From: an uncultured Oscillospiraceae bacterium
Lineage (GTDB): Bacteria; Bacillota; Clostridia; Oscillospirales; Oscillospiraceae
Direction: 5' to 3'
NCBI GenBank assembly: GCA_947627285.1
Contig: CANQVL010000005.1
Coordinates: forward strand, 53,944-117,943
Length of the DNA: 64,000 bases
In this document: piece by piece, positions 8,750-16,881 of the stretch
How the letters are laid out: each line of letters opens with the position of its first letter
Numbering within the stretch: the stretch's first letter is position 1
Notes under the pieces: generated by a model
Told to the model about the DNA's origin: nothing
Database searches by the model: none
The model's input: the letters and a program-made list of their open reading frames with translations, nothing else
Position numbers and translations under genes: made by a program

Positions 8750-10657
8750 ATGAGATTCACCTTTGACAAAAACGATTTCGCGAGCGGCGGCGCGAAAAGC
8801 GCCTGCTGGCTCCTCACCAACGGGCTCGGCGGCTTTATGTCCATGGGTCTTGACTTCGGCGTGACACGCTGTGACCAGGGGCTTTTGATCTCCGCCGATT
8901 CCCCCAGCCGCCGCTATGACCTGGTCCACTGCGCCCGCGAGGAGCTGAGCTCCGGCGGCGAGCCACTGGAGCTTTCGGACCCCGTTTCCTTCGTCTGGGA
9001 CGCGGGTCCTGAGTGGCGCTATGAGGCGGGAGACGTCATACTCCGGCGCAGGTGCGGCATGGAGCCGGGGGAGAACGCCTCCGCCGTCGTATATGACCTT
9101 GAAAACAGGGGCTCTGAGCCCTGCGCCCTCGCCGTCAGGCCCGTGTTCCAGTTTTCCCAGAAGGGCGAGCCGCCGCGGGAGAGCTTTCCGGCGGAATACG
9201 AGGGCGGAACGGTGAGAGCGGCGGGGCTTGAGGCGCGCGTCGCCTCAAATGCCGGGCTTCGCGCGCTTCCCGTGAGCTTTGAGGATATAAGCTACCCCGA
9301 CGACGAGAGGGACGGGCGGCGGCCCACGGGCGTGGGCTTTACCTGCTGTGAGGCGCGCCTTGAAGTCCCCGGCGGAGGGAGCGGCAGTCTGTGGCTCACC
9401 TTCTCCCGTGACGGCACGGAAAAAAGCGGATTTGAGATAGTCGCGGACTGCCTTGAGGAAAACCGCCGCCGCTGTGCGGGATTATCCACGCCGGAGGCGG
9501 CGGAGCTTGCCCGCGCCGCGGGGGACTTCATAGCGTACCGCGCCTCCACCGGCGGAAAGACCGTCATCGCGGGCTACCCCTTTTTCGGCGACTGGGGGAG
9601 GGACACCATGATCTCCCTTCCCGGCTGTACGCTGTCCACCGGAAGGCTGGAGGACGCGAAAAGCATATTGCGCACCTTCATTCACTACGAGCGCGGCGGG
9701 CTTCTGCCCAACTACTTCCCGGAGGGGCAGGAGGAGCCGCAGTACAACTCCGCCGACGCGCCGCTCCTCTTCATAAACTGCGTCTGGCTCTACTACCGGC
9801 GCTCAGGCGACGGCGATTTTGTCCGGAAGGCCTGGGGGACCATGAAAAGCATAGTCTCCGCCTACATAAACGGCGCCCGTTACGCCATAAAAACGGACTC
9901 CGACGGGCTCGTATCCGCCGGGGAGGGCTTTGACCAGGTGACCTGGATGGACGTGCGCGTGGGCGACATACTCCCAACGCCCCGCCACGGCAAGCCCGTG
10001 GAGATAAACGCCTACTGGTACTCGGACCTTCGCGCCATGGCGCTGATGGCGCCTGAGGCGGGGGAGAGCGGGGAAGAATTTGACAAACTGGCGGACAGGG
10101 TGCGGGATTCCTTCAACAGGGAGTTTTGGATGGAGGACCGGGGGTATCTGCGGGACGTCATTTCCGGCACAAGCGCCGATACACAGCTTCGCTGTAACCA
10201 GATTTGGGCGGTCTCCATGCCCTTCACAATGCTTTCGCCCGAAAGGGAGAGGCGCGTTGTGGAGACGGTGGGGAAATACCTATACACCCCCAAAGGTCTG
10301 CGAACACTGTCGCCCGACGACCCGGATTTTCACCCCACATACGGCGGGACACAGCTTGAGCGGGATCTGGCGTACCACCAGGGCACGGTCTGGCCCTTCC
10401 CCATGGGAGCTTATTACCTCGCGCTTTTGAAGGTCATGGGCAGCACACCCCAGGCGGCGGCCCACGTCCGCAAGCTCCTGGGGACGATGCCGGAAATACT
10501 GCGGGAGGGCTGTGTGGGGCAGCTCCCCGAGATATACGACGGTTTGGAGCCGGGGGCCTCCAAGGGGTGCTTTGCCCAGGCGTGGAGCGTGGGCGAGCTT
10601 CTCCGGGTCTACGAGGCGCTGGAAAATATCGAAAGGGAGGCGGGGGAGAATGCTTGA
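8750..10657 (+). CDS. Amylo-alpha-1,6-glucosidase (glycogen debranching, GH133-like)
   Basis: Cytoplasmic enzyme removing alpha-1,6 branches from glycogen or imported limit dextrins, 635 residues. The N-terminal beta-rich domain (LLTNGLGGFMSMG near 22-34) is typical of bacterial GDE proteins. The (alpha/alpha)6 C-terminal domain has GDWGRDTMISLPG, NYFPEGQEEPQYNSADA, VTWMDVR and HQGTVWPFPMGAY, the conserved family blocks. No signal peptide is seen. The start ATG follows AAGGAATTTGAC. Its end overlaps the next gene by 8 bases, so the two are coupled. Confidence 0.88.
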   Translation: MRFTFDKNDFASGGAKSACWLLTNGLGGFMSMGLDFGVTRCDQGLLISADSPSRRYDLVHCAREELSSGGEPLELSDPVSFVWDAGPEWRYEAGDVILRRRCGMEPGENASAVVYDLENRGSEPCALAVRPVFQFSQKGEPPRESFPAEYEGGTVRAAGLEARVASNAGLRALPVSFEDISYPDDERDGRRPTGVGFTCCEARLEVPGGGSGSLWLTFSRDGTEKSGFEIVADCLEENRRRCAGLSTPEAAELARAAGDFIAYRASTGGKTVIAGYPFFGDWGRDTMISLPGCTLSTGRLEDAKSILRTFIHYERGGLLPNYFPEGQEEPQYNSADAPLLFINCVWLYYRRSGDGDFVRKAWGTMKSIVSAYINGARYAIKTDSDGLVSAGEGFDQVTWMDVRVGDILPTPRHGKPVEINAYWYSDLRAMALMAPEAGESGEEFDKLADRVRDSFNREFWMEDRGYLRDVISGTSADTQLRCNQIWAVSMPFTMLSPERERRVVETVGKYLYTPKGLRTLSPDDPDFHPTYGGTQLERDLAYHQGTVWPFPMGAYYLALLKVMGSTPQAAAHVRKLLGTMPEILREGCVGQLPEIYDGLEPGASKGCFAQAWSVGELLRVYEALENIEREAGENA

Positions 10658-12278
10658 CAAGACTAAATACGGCTGGTGGAAGTCGGCGGTATTCTATCAG
10701 ATTTACCCCAAGAGCTTTCAGGACTCCGACGGCGACGGCATCGGCGACATACCGGGCATTATAAGCCGCCTCGATTACCTTGCCGAGCTGGGGGTGGACG
10801 GGATATGGCTCTCGCCGGTCTGCGCCTCGCCCCAGGCGGACAACGGCTACGACATATCGGATTACCGCTCCATTTGGCCGCCCTTCGGGACCATGGAGGA
10901 CATGGAAAGGCTCATATCCGAGGCAAAAAAACGGGGAATTTCCATCATCATGGACCTGGTTCTCAACCACACCTCCGACGAGCACAGGTGGTTCACCGAG
11001 GCGCTGAAATCGAAGGACGACCCGTATCACGACTACTACGTCTGGCGGGACGGGGAGCCGGGAACACCCCCAAACGACATGCGCGGCTGCTTCGGAGGCT
11101 CCGCCTGGGAGTACGTGCCAAGCCTGGGGCAGTATTATTTCCACCAGTTCGCCGTAAAGCAGCCGGATCTGAACTGGGACAACCCCCGGCTTCGCCGGGA
11201 GCTTTACGACATGATCCGCTTCTGGGTCCAAAAGGGCGTGGAGGGCTTCAGGCTGGACGTGATAGATTCCGTCGCCAAGGAGCCGGACAAAAGGATAACG
11301 GCCCGGGGCCCCAGGCTCCACGAGTACATAAGGGAGCTGTCCGCCAACGCCTTTATTGAGCCCGGCATCGTCACCGTGGGCGAGGCGTGGAGCGCCGACA
11401 CCGACGAGGCGATAAGGTGGAGCAGTCCCGACGGCTCGGAGCTCTCCATGGTGTTCCAATTTGAGCACATCTGCCTCGACCGGGGGGAGGAGAAGTGGGA
11501 CAGCCGCCCCTTCTCCCTGTCAAAGCTCAAGCGGTGCTTTGAGCGGTGGCAGAGGGAGCTCCACGGAAAGGGCTGGAACAGCCTGTTCCTGGATAACCAC
11601 GACCTTCCCCGCGCCGTATCCCACTGGGGCGACGACGGGAAATACCGGGTGGAATCGGCAAAGCTTTTGGCGCTTATGCTCCACGGCATGGAGGGCACGC
11701 CCTATATCTTCCAGGGCGAGGAGATAGGCATGACCAACATAAGGCTTGGGCTTGAGGAATACGAGGACACGGAGACGCTGAACATGATCGCCGAGCGGCG
11801 GGAAAAGGGTTACAGCGACGCCGAGATACTTGCGTCCGTCCACCGCCAGAGCCGGGACAACGCCAGAACGCCCATGCAGTGGGACGACAGCGAAAACGCC
11901 GGCTTCACTACGGGTACGCCCTGGTTTGCGGTGAATGACAATTTCAGCGAAATCAACGTAAAATCCGCTGTTTCCGACGAAAATTCGGTATTTTATTTCT
12001 ACAAACGCCTCATTGCCCTCAGAAAGGAGCACCCGGTTTTCCGGGAGGGCGATTTCACCCTTTTGGAGCCCGAGGACGAGACGCTTTTCGCCTATATCCG
12101 CGCCGCAAAGACCGAAAGGCTCCTAATCGTCTGCAATTTCGCGGGTGAGACGAGGCGGTGGCGCGTGCCGGCGGGATTTGAAAGTGCCCCGGTGCTCCTT
12201 GCAAACTACCCGGAGCCCGAAGGCGACCTGAGGCCCTGGGAGGCGCGGCTTTACCTTGCCGGGGAGGGTGAAAAATGA
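10650..12278 (+). CDS. Alpha-glucosidase / oligo-1,6-glucosidase (GH13)
   Basis: Cytoplasmic exo-glucosidase releasing glucose from isomaltose- or maltose-type oligosaccharides, 542 residues. It opens with the classic WWKSAVFYQIYPKSFQDSDG. Catalytic residues are nucleophile Asp203 (GFRLDVID), acid/base Glu245 (TVGEAWS) and Asp318 (LDNHDLPR). ARTPMQWDD is typical of the oligo-1,6-glucosidase/trehalose-6-phosphate hydrolase group. I chose the ATG at 10650, which overlaps the debranching gene; a longer reading frame upstream is out of phase with that gene and unsupported. Trehalose-6-phosphate hydrolase is the main alternative, but the context favours dextrins. Confidence 0.88.
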   Translation: MLDKTKYGWWKSAVFYQIYPKSFQDSDGDGIGDIPGIISRLDYLAELGVDGIWLSPVCASPQADNGYDISDYRSIWPPFGTMEDMERLISEAKKRGISIIMDLVLNHTSDEHRWFTEALKSKDDPYHDYYVWRDGEPGTPPNDMRGCFGGSAWEYVPSLGQYYFHQFAVKQPDLNWDNPRLRRELYDMIRFWVQKGVEGFRLDVIDSVAKEPDKRITARGPRLHEYIRELSANAFIEPGIVTVGEAWSADTDEAIRWSSPDGSELSMVFQFEHICLDRGEEKWDSRPFSLSKLKRCFERWQRELHGKGWNSLFLDNHDLPRAVSHWGDDGKYRVESAKLLALMLHGMEGTPYIFQGEEIGMTNIRLGLEEYEDTETLNMIAERREKGYSDAEILASVHRQSRDNARTPMQWDDSENAGFTTGTPWFAVNDNFSEINVKSAVSDENSVFYFYKRLIALRKEHPVFREGDFTLLEPEDETLFAYIRAAKTERLLIVCNFAGETRRWRVPAGFESAPVLLANYPEPEGDLRPWEARLYLAGEGEK

Positions 12279-13012
12279 GGTTCAATAACTGCGTTTTTGA
12301 CTTCTACGGCACGCTGGCGGACATCCGCACAGACGAGGAAAAGCCGGAGCTCTGGAAAAAAATGGCGGAGATTTACGCCTCACGCGGGGCGGTCTGGTCG
12401 CCGTCGGAGCTGAAGGGGGCGTATTTCCGCACTGTCCGTGAGGCGGAAAGGGGCGCCGAGCCCTTAAGACGCGACTCCCACGAGGCGCACCCGGAGATAA
12501 AGCTTGAGTACGTCTTTCAAAGCCTCTACGCCCAAAAGGGGGTGGAGGCGAGCCCGGAGCTGGGGTGTGAGACGGGGGTGCGCTTTCGTGAGGCGTCCAT
12601 GGAGTATCTGCGCCTTTACGACGGGGCGCGGGAGCTTTTGAGCGCGCTTCGCGGAAGGGGGCAGAAGATCTACCTCCTTTCAAACGCCCAGGCCATATTC
12701 ACCCGCCGGGAGCTGGACGCCCTTGGGATAACATCCGAGTTCGACGGAATATATCTCTCGTCCGACTACGGCGTAAAAAAACCGGACAGGCGGTTTTTTG
12801 GAATACTGCTGAATGAGCGCGGGCTTGACCCAAAGGACACGGTGATGGTGGGTAACGATGGCGTCTGCGACATAGAGGGCGCCAAAGGGCTGGGCCTCTC
12901 CACGGTCTACATCCGCTCCAACATATCCCCCCGCGAGCCCATGCCCCAGGCGGACTACGCCCTCCCAACCATGGACCTATCACGCGTCCGGGAGATCCTA
13001 ACTTCGGATTAG
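12275..13012 (+). CDS. HAD-superfamily hydrolase
   Basis: Probable small-molecule phosphatase, 245 residues. Motif I is DFYGT with nucleophile Asp9; the +2 Asp of phosphatases is Tyr11, as in haloacid-dehalogenase-like and YjjG-like members. Motif II is LLSN, motif III the Lys in VKKPDRRF, motif IV GNDGVCDIEGAK. A helical cap lies between motifs I and II. ATGA overlap with the alpha-glucosidase indicates the same operon, so a sugar-phosphate substrate is possible (inference). Confidence 0.8.
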   Translation: MRFNNCVFDFYGTLADIRTDEEKPELWKKMAEIYASRGAVWSPSELKGAYFRTVREAERGAEPLRRDSHEAHPEIKLEYVFQSLYAQKGVEASPELGCETGVRFREASMEYLRLYDGARELLSALRGRGQKIYLLSNAQAIFTRRELDALGITSEFDGIYLSSDYGVKKPDRRFFGILLNERGLDPKDTVMVGNDGVCDIEGAKGLGLSTVYIRSNISPREPMPQADYALPTMDLSRVREILTSD

Positions 13013-13109
13013 TTCACCCGACAATGGCATTATACATCAAACACAAGCAAAAGTCAAGCAAAAATAATCAAAAATTAATTCGTTTTTCGCATAAAAACAA
13101 ACCACCCAA

Positions 13110-13400
13110 CCGCTCCGTCGATTTTAAATCGCCGGAGCGGTCAGCCTGTTGACAAACCTCAAATAAGAGTAAGCCCCCGTTTTAAATATTTTTCCGGCGG
13201 CATGTACGTCGGAAAAATCACCTTTTGTCGCGCAAGTGTGCCGCCTCCGGCGGTGCGCGCAGCGCGACAGCAGGAAGACCTTCGAGAAAAACCCGCAGGC
13301 TTTTCTCGGAGGTCTTCCGCACGTTCCCCTTGTGGACAAAGGCCAGCGGCCTTTGTCCACAAGTTAACCGCTCCGGCAATTTTAAATCGCCGGAGCGGTT
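13110..13400. repeat. Mosaic hairpin element, copy B (reversed relative to A)
   Basis: Occupies the middle of a 528-base gap. It is bounded at both ends by the same stem, CCGCTCCG...CGGAGCGG around an ATTTTAAAT core (13110-13140 and 13368-13398). Inside, in reverse order to copy A: the CCGGCGGCATGTACGTCGG segment near 13193; GTCGCGCAAGTGTG; a hairpin near 13273-13318 with TGCGG/CCGCA at its tip; linker CCGCACGTTCCCC; and a perfect 16-base stem at 13329-13363. The 26-base palindrome of copies A and C is missing. The rest of the gap (13013-13109, 13401-13456) shows nothing else. Confidence 0.8.
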
Positions 13401-13456
13401 TCTGTTTCAACATGGGCGGAAGGTTTGTAAATTTAATTAACCGTCTTAACGGACAG

Positions 13457-13485
13457 TAGACATTTTCACATTCGGGTGGTATAAT
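13457..13485 (+). promoter_or_regulatory. SigA-type promoter
   Basis: TAGACA, 17-base spacer, TATAAT. It lies 55 bases before the small membrane protein gene at 13541 and is the only strong promoter signal in the gap. Confidence 0.75.
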
Positions 13486-13540
13486 ATTAAATATCGAGTG
13501 GGCGATTGTTCGACAAACAGGTATATGCGGATGTAAGGTT

Positions 13541-13774
13541 ATGAAAAATATTTGGAAATATATTTTAGCGGGTATTGTGACTGCTGTTGTCGGGGTGTAT
13601 GTATCGGATATTGCCGGACACTTTTTTAATGGGCTGGGAGGCTATGGCTTTGGCTGTATTTTGTGCATTTGTATTTATCTTTGTATTGTCGTTGTAGCTT
13701 GCACTGGAATTATCATTGAAAAAATTGATTCTAAATCAAGGAAAGACAATTCCGGCGAAGATAAAAAGGAATAG
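13541..13774 (+). CDS. Small two-helix membrane protein, function unknown
   Basis: 77 residues. Two hydrophobic segments (about 6-27 and 36-60) are separated by a glycine-rich turn (FFNGLGGYGFG), and a charged tail KIDSKSRKDNSGEDKKE follows. It starts with ATG after TAAGGTT and has its own strong promoter upstream. Base composition is lower in GC than the neighbouring carbohydrate genes, so it may be acquired. I recognise no family. Confidence 0.6.
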   Translation: MKNIWKYILAGIVTAVVGVYVSDIAGHFFNGLGGYGFGCILCICIYLCIVVVACTGIIIEKIDSKSRKDNSGEDKKE

Positions 13775-13923
13775 ATTCACGCTTGTTGAGACGTTGCTAA
13801 ACTCTTTAGGAGCTAAATGACGCACTTCTTTACATAGGTTTGGAGAATATATTGCGTACTTGTAGAACCAGTCATCAAGGAACCCCTACTTCGTTGAATT
13901 GAGGCGGCAGTGTATTTTGAGTT

Positions 13924-13960
13924 ATCACCCGTCAGCAATTATGCTGGCGGGTGATTTTTT
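13924..13960 (+). terminator. Intrinsic terminator
   Basis: Thirteen-pair stem ATCACCCGTCAGC / GCTGGCGGGTGAT (one G-T pair), loop AATTAT, then a run of six T. It ends transcription from the promoter at 13457. It overlaps the 3' end of the broken gene on the other strand. Confidence 0.8.
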
Positions 13961-14233
13961 GTGCACACTGTTGGATAAATGCTTTCTAAGCCGTGGGCCG
14001 ATGCTCCAGGGACACAAAAGGGAATTGGGAGTTCTGTATTGTATCCGTCACCTTCTGTGTATGACATGACGACGGGTTCCAAATGGGAAATAATGAATGG
14101 TGTAACACGCCTTGCCTGCTGAATAGCTGTCTACGGATATATAAACAGGCACCAACGGAAGCGCTTTGGGATATATGCCTTTAGATTGGCTCTGTATCGC
14201 CTCCAGGCAATTCTCAGGGACATCTCTCTTCAC
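13939..14233 (-). pseudogene. Frameshifted gene downstream of the anti-sigma gene
   Basis: A GTG at 14233 with a strong AGGAGGGG ribosome site opens a frame reading MKRDVPENCLEAIQSQSKG and on to HYFPFGT, then stops at 14048. From about 14078 the next frame continues with a protein-like sequence (VVMSYTEGDGYNTELPIP, then CVPGASAHGLE) and stops at 13939. Joining the two needs a single one-base shift near 14075-14085, so this looks like one gene of about 97 codons with a frameshift or sequencing error. It lies 20 bases after the anti-sigma gene and would be the third gene of that operon. No family recognised. Confidence 0.55.
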
Positions 14234-14253
14234 ATCAACCCCTCCTGATATAT

Positions 14254-14904
14254 CTATTGCGCAAAATAGCTGTTCTCGTAAATATCAAGGAACCGGGATA
14301 TGAAGTTGGCTTGGTCTTTTTCTTCCTGTGTACCGGTTTCCAGCTGTGCGCTGTAAATTTTATACCATTGGCATGTATCGGCGGATAATTCGTCCAAATC
14401 AAACTCTGTTTGGATCAGCGCGATGGCGTCGGGAAAAAGCTCTTTGAGGGTGTCCAACGCTTTCTCAGGCTCCTTGAACACCGGGTATCCGTATTTGTTT
14501 GCCCCAATGTCAAAGCTCGGGTCAATGGAGACGTACTGCTGAACATCTACGTTGCCGCGGATCCCCGGCTTGCCCACAACATACTCTTGGCTATAAAGAA
14601 GCGCTTGCTTTTGCGCCTGACCGTAGATGAAAACGGCGCCGGATACGCAAACGACCGTAATAAGGACGGTCAAGCAGACAAGGATTATTTTTTTCTTTTT
14701 CCACGCGGTTTTGAAACGCTGTAACGGCCTGATGTCGTTCTCAACGGGGACTTCGACCCTGGTTTTCATGCTCTCATACTGTTTCCGGCATTGGGCGCAC
14801 TGCTCCAAATGCTCCGCCACCATAGTGCGGGTATCCTCGCTGACCACCTCGTCAACATACAGCGGCAGGATGTCCCTGATTATATTACAAGATATTTTGT
14901 TCAC
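14254..14904 (-). CDS. Anti-sigma factor with zinc-finger (zf-HC2-like)
   Basis: Membrane protein of 216 residues that likely holds the adjacent ECF sigma factor inactive. The N-terminal domain has the zinc-binding pattern HLEQCAQC near residues 32-39. One transmembrane helix at about 74-93 (ILVCLTVLITVVCVSGAVF) separates it from an extracytoplasmic domain of some 120 residues that would sense the signal. It overlaps the sigma gene by 20 bases, the usual co-translated arrangement. Confidence 0.85.
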   Translation of the reverse strand: MNKISCNIIRDILPLYVDEVVSEDTRTMVAEHLEQCAQCRKQYESMKTRVEVPVENDIRPLQRFKTAWKKKKIILVCLTVLITVVCVSGAVFIYGQAQKQALLYSQEYVVGKPGIRGNVDVQQYVSIDPSFDIGANKYGYPVFKEPEKALDTLKELFPDAIALIQTEFDLDELSADTCQWYKIYSAQLETGTQEEKDQANFISRFLDIYENSYFAQ

Positions 14905-15388
14905 TGTCTAATACCTCCATATACTCCTTGATCCGGACTTTCGCCCGATAGAAAACGACGCGCGCCCAACCGGGACTTTTGTTGAACAAAAAGGCTATTT
15001 TCTCAAATGACAGCTCGCCAAATACACGCAGTGAAAATACCTCTTTATACGGCTCTTTCATACTGTGCAGGAATTGGTGGACGCGAAACGCGGTTTCTTC
15101 ATCTTCGACACTTAAGGTAAAATCAAACCGGGGCGCCGCGATATTATCGACCGTTTCATTCTCAACATAAATTTTCTGCCGTTTGCAATATGTAAAATAT
15201 GTGTTTTTTGCTATGGTAAACAGCCACGCCTTAATGTCCTTTTTGCCGTCAAAGCTGTCTAATGCTTTCAGCGCCCTGGCGAATGTCTCCTGTGTGATTT
15301 CCTCGGCAACACTTTCGCTGTTGGATATGCCGCGCAGATATAAGAAAACATCTTTAAAATATGTTTGGTAGATCAAATCAAAATCCAC
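14885..15388 (-). CDS. ECF-type RNA polymerase sigma factor
   Basis: 167 residues. Region 2 is clear at about 5-70 (YFKDVFLYLRG, then EEITQETFARALKAL and AWLFTIAKNTYF), and region 4 at about 105-160 (LHSMKEPYKEVFSLRVFG, KIAFLFNKSPGWARVVFYRA). The ribosome site AAAGGAGGT lies before ATG. It directs transcription of a small regulon, normally including its own operon, and is controlled by the overlapping anti-sigma gene. Confidence 0.92.
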   Translation of the reverse strand: MDFDLIYQTYFKDVFLYLRGISNSESVAEEITQETFARALKALDSFDGKKDIKAWLFTIAKNTYFTYCKRQKIYVENETVDNIAAPRFDFTLSVEDEETAFRVHQFLHSMKEPYKEVFSLRVFGELSFEKIAFLFNKSPGWARVVFYRAKVRIKEYMEVLDSEQNIL

Positions 15389-15409
15389 AGGCTGTGACCT
15401 CCTTTCACT

Positions 15410-15445
15410 TAAATAACTGTCGAAATCGAAAAGCGTTACAAAATT
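15410..15445 (-). promoter_or_regulatory. Possible ECF-type autoregulatory promoter
   Basis: Reading leftward, TGTAAC is followed after about 15 bases by CGACAGT, then the ribosome site. ECF promoters commonly have an AAC in the -35 box and a CG-containing -10 box, so this fits self-regulation. The match is by eye. Confidence 0.4.
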
Positions 15446-15484
15446 TACGAAAAAACTTTTCGTTGAATCATATCGCGTGGAAAC

Positions 15485-15523
15485 AAAAAAGCGGCAAGTC
15501 TGAAAAGATTTGCTGCTTTTTTT
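15485..15523 (-). terminator. Terminator for the SsuABC-like operon
   Basis: Stem GCGGCAAGTCT / AGATTTGCTGC, flanked by A-runs and T-runs, so it can work in both directions. It lies between the ABC ATPase end and the ECF sigma operon. Confidence 0.65.
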
Positions 15524-15554
15524 GTCCTTTATCCGTGTTGGAAAGTGGGGCTTG

Positions 15555-16130
15555 TTATGATTTTCCGGTTATTTTCTGAAATGGGAGCACTGTGTCGGCG
15601 AGGGAGAGGGAGTGGGAGTCGTGGGCGGTGAGGAGGATGGGGAGGGGGAGGGCGCGGAGGGAGGACATTATTTTTTCGGCGGTGGGAGGGTCCACGCCGG
15701 TGAAGGGCTCGTCTAAGATGAGGAGGGATTTATCCTTAGCGTAGGCGAAGGCGCGGGCGAGGGCGAGGCGGCGGCGCATACCGCCGGAGAGGGTGTCGGG
15801 CTTTGAATCCAGCGCGTCGGAGAGCCCCACGGCGTCCAGGTATTGGCAGACCTCCGCGCCGCGTGGGAGCACGGCGCTCAGCTGCTGGCGGCAGGTGAGG
15901 TTTGGCAAAAGCCTGTCCTCCTGGAAGAGGAATGAGGTTTTGGGAAGGCCCGGCGCGTGGACGCGCCCGCTTTGGGGCTTTTCAAGTCCCGCTATGAGCC
16001 TCAAAAGGGTGGTCTTCCCACAGCCCGAGGGACCGGAGACCGCCGTCACGCCGGCGTCGGGGAGCTCAAAGGTCAGACCTTCAAAAACGGGCTTTCCGGG
16101 GTAGGAGAAGGAGACGTTTTCAAGATACAT
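15555..16130 (-). CDS. ABC transporter ATPase (nitrate/sulfonate/taurine type)
   Basis: Cytoplasmic ATPase, 191 residues. Walker A GPSGCGKT at 33-40, Q-loop in FLFQED near 70, signature LSGGM at 114-118, Walker B LLILDEPF near 134-141, switch His in LTAHD. It is short for SsuB/TauB proteins (about 240-260): it stops soon after the H-loop and lacks the C-terminal part. Overlaps the permease gene by 11 bases. Substrate is not evident from sequence. Confidence 0.82.
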   Translation of the reverse strand: MYLENVSFSYPGKPVFEGLTFELPDAGVTAVSGPSGCGKTTLLRLIAGLEKPQSGRVHAPGLPKTSFLFQEDRLLPNLTCRQQLSAVLPRGAEVCQYLDAVGLSDALDSKPDTLSGGMRRRLALARAFAYAKDKSLLILDEPFTGVDPPTAEKIMSSLRALPLPILLTAHDSHSLSLADTVLPFQKITGKS

Positions 16131-16881
16131 CGCTTCCGCCTCCCTTCAAAAGCGCGCGGCGCACTATACGCTCTAAGGTTATGGAGAGGACCAATACCAC
16201 CGCCGTCCAGGCGAAGAGGGCGGGGACCTCAAGATAGAGCTTTGACCAGTATATGCGGGTCCCTATGGCGGTCCTTGGGATACACAAGACCTCCGCCGCG
16301 ACGCCGGATTTCCATGCGAGGCCCATGGAGCTGAGGACCCCGGAGCGAAGATAGGGGAGGGCGGCGGGGGCGTAGATGTATTTAAGGCGGCGGGAGGGGG
16401 TCATGGAGTACGCCCTTGAGAGCTCCAAAAGCTCCGGGTCGGCTGAGGACAGGCCGGCGCGCAGATTTTCCCAGACCACGGGGGTGACCATCATGGCGCA
16501 GATGACCACGGGGACGTAATTTGAACCGGTCCAGAGGATTATGAGGATGATGAAGCTCACCACGGGGGTGGCGCGGAGCACCCTCACGGCGGGGCTCAAG
16601 AGGGCGTCAAGGGGCGCGGAGAAGTGGGTCAGAAGGGCGAGCAACACCCCCGTGAGCACGCCCAGAAGCGTGCCGGAGACTATGCGCAGGAGGGTGGCGC
16701 CGGTGCTCAGCCAAAATGCGCCGGTGACGGCGAGGGAGCAAAACGTCCTCGCCACCTCCACCGGGGAGGGGAGGAGCAGGGGCTTGCCCAACCACACGGA
16801 CACAAGCTGCCAAAGCCCCAGCCAAAAAATGACCGGGGCCAGCAGCCTTATTATTTTTTTAACCGTAGTAGAAGCCGTCAT
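16120..16881 (-). CDS. ABC transporter permease (SsuC/TauC-like)
   Basis: Inner-membrane subunit, 253 residues, about six helices. The family ATPase-docking loop is seen near 155-180 (PELLELSRAYSMTPSRRLKY), and IYAPAALPYLRSG follows. It overlaps the binding-protein gene by 23 bases and the ATPase gene by 11, so the three form one coupled unit. An anionic or sulfur compound is possible by family, but the real substrate is unknown. Confidence 0.83.
   Translation of the reverse strand: MTASTTVKKIIRLLAPVIFWLGLWQLVSVWLGKPLLLPSPVEVARTFCSLAVTGAFWLSTGATLLRIVSGTLLGVLTGVLLALLTHFSAPLDALLSPAVRVLRATPVVSFIILIILWTGSNYVPVVICAMMVTPVVWENLRAGLSSADPELLELSRAYSMTPSRRLKYIYAPAALPYLRSGVLSSMGLAWKSGVAAEVLCIPRTAIGTRIYWSKLYLEVPALFAWTAVVLVLSITLERIVRRALLKGGGSDVS

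Noticed and set aside
10512..10649. Longer start for the alpha-glucosidase
   Set aside because: It would add 46 residues inside the debranching gene; the sequence WWKSAVFYQIYP begins naturally a few residues after ATG 10650.
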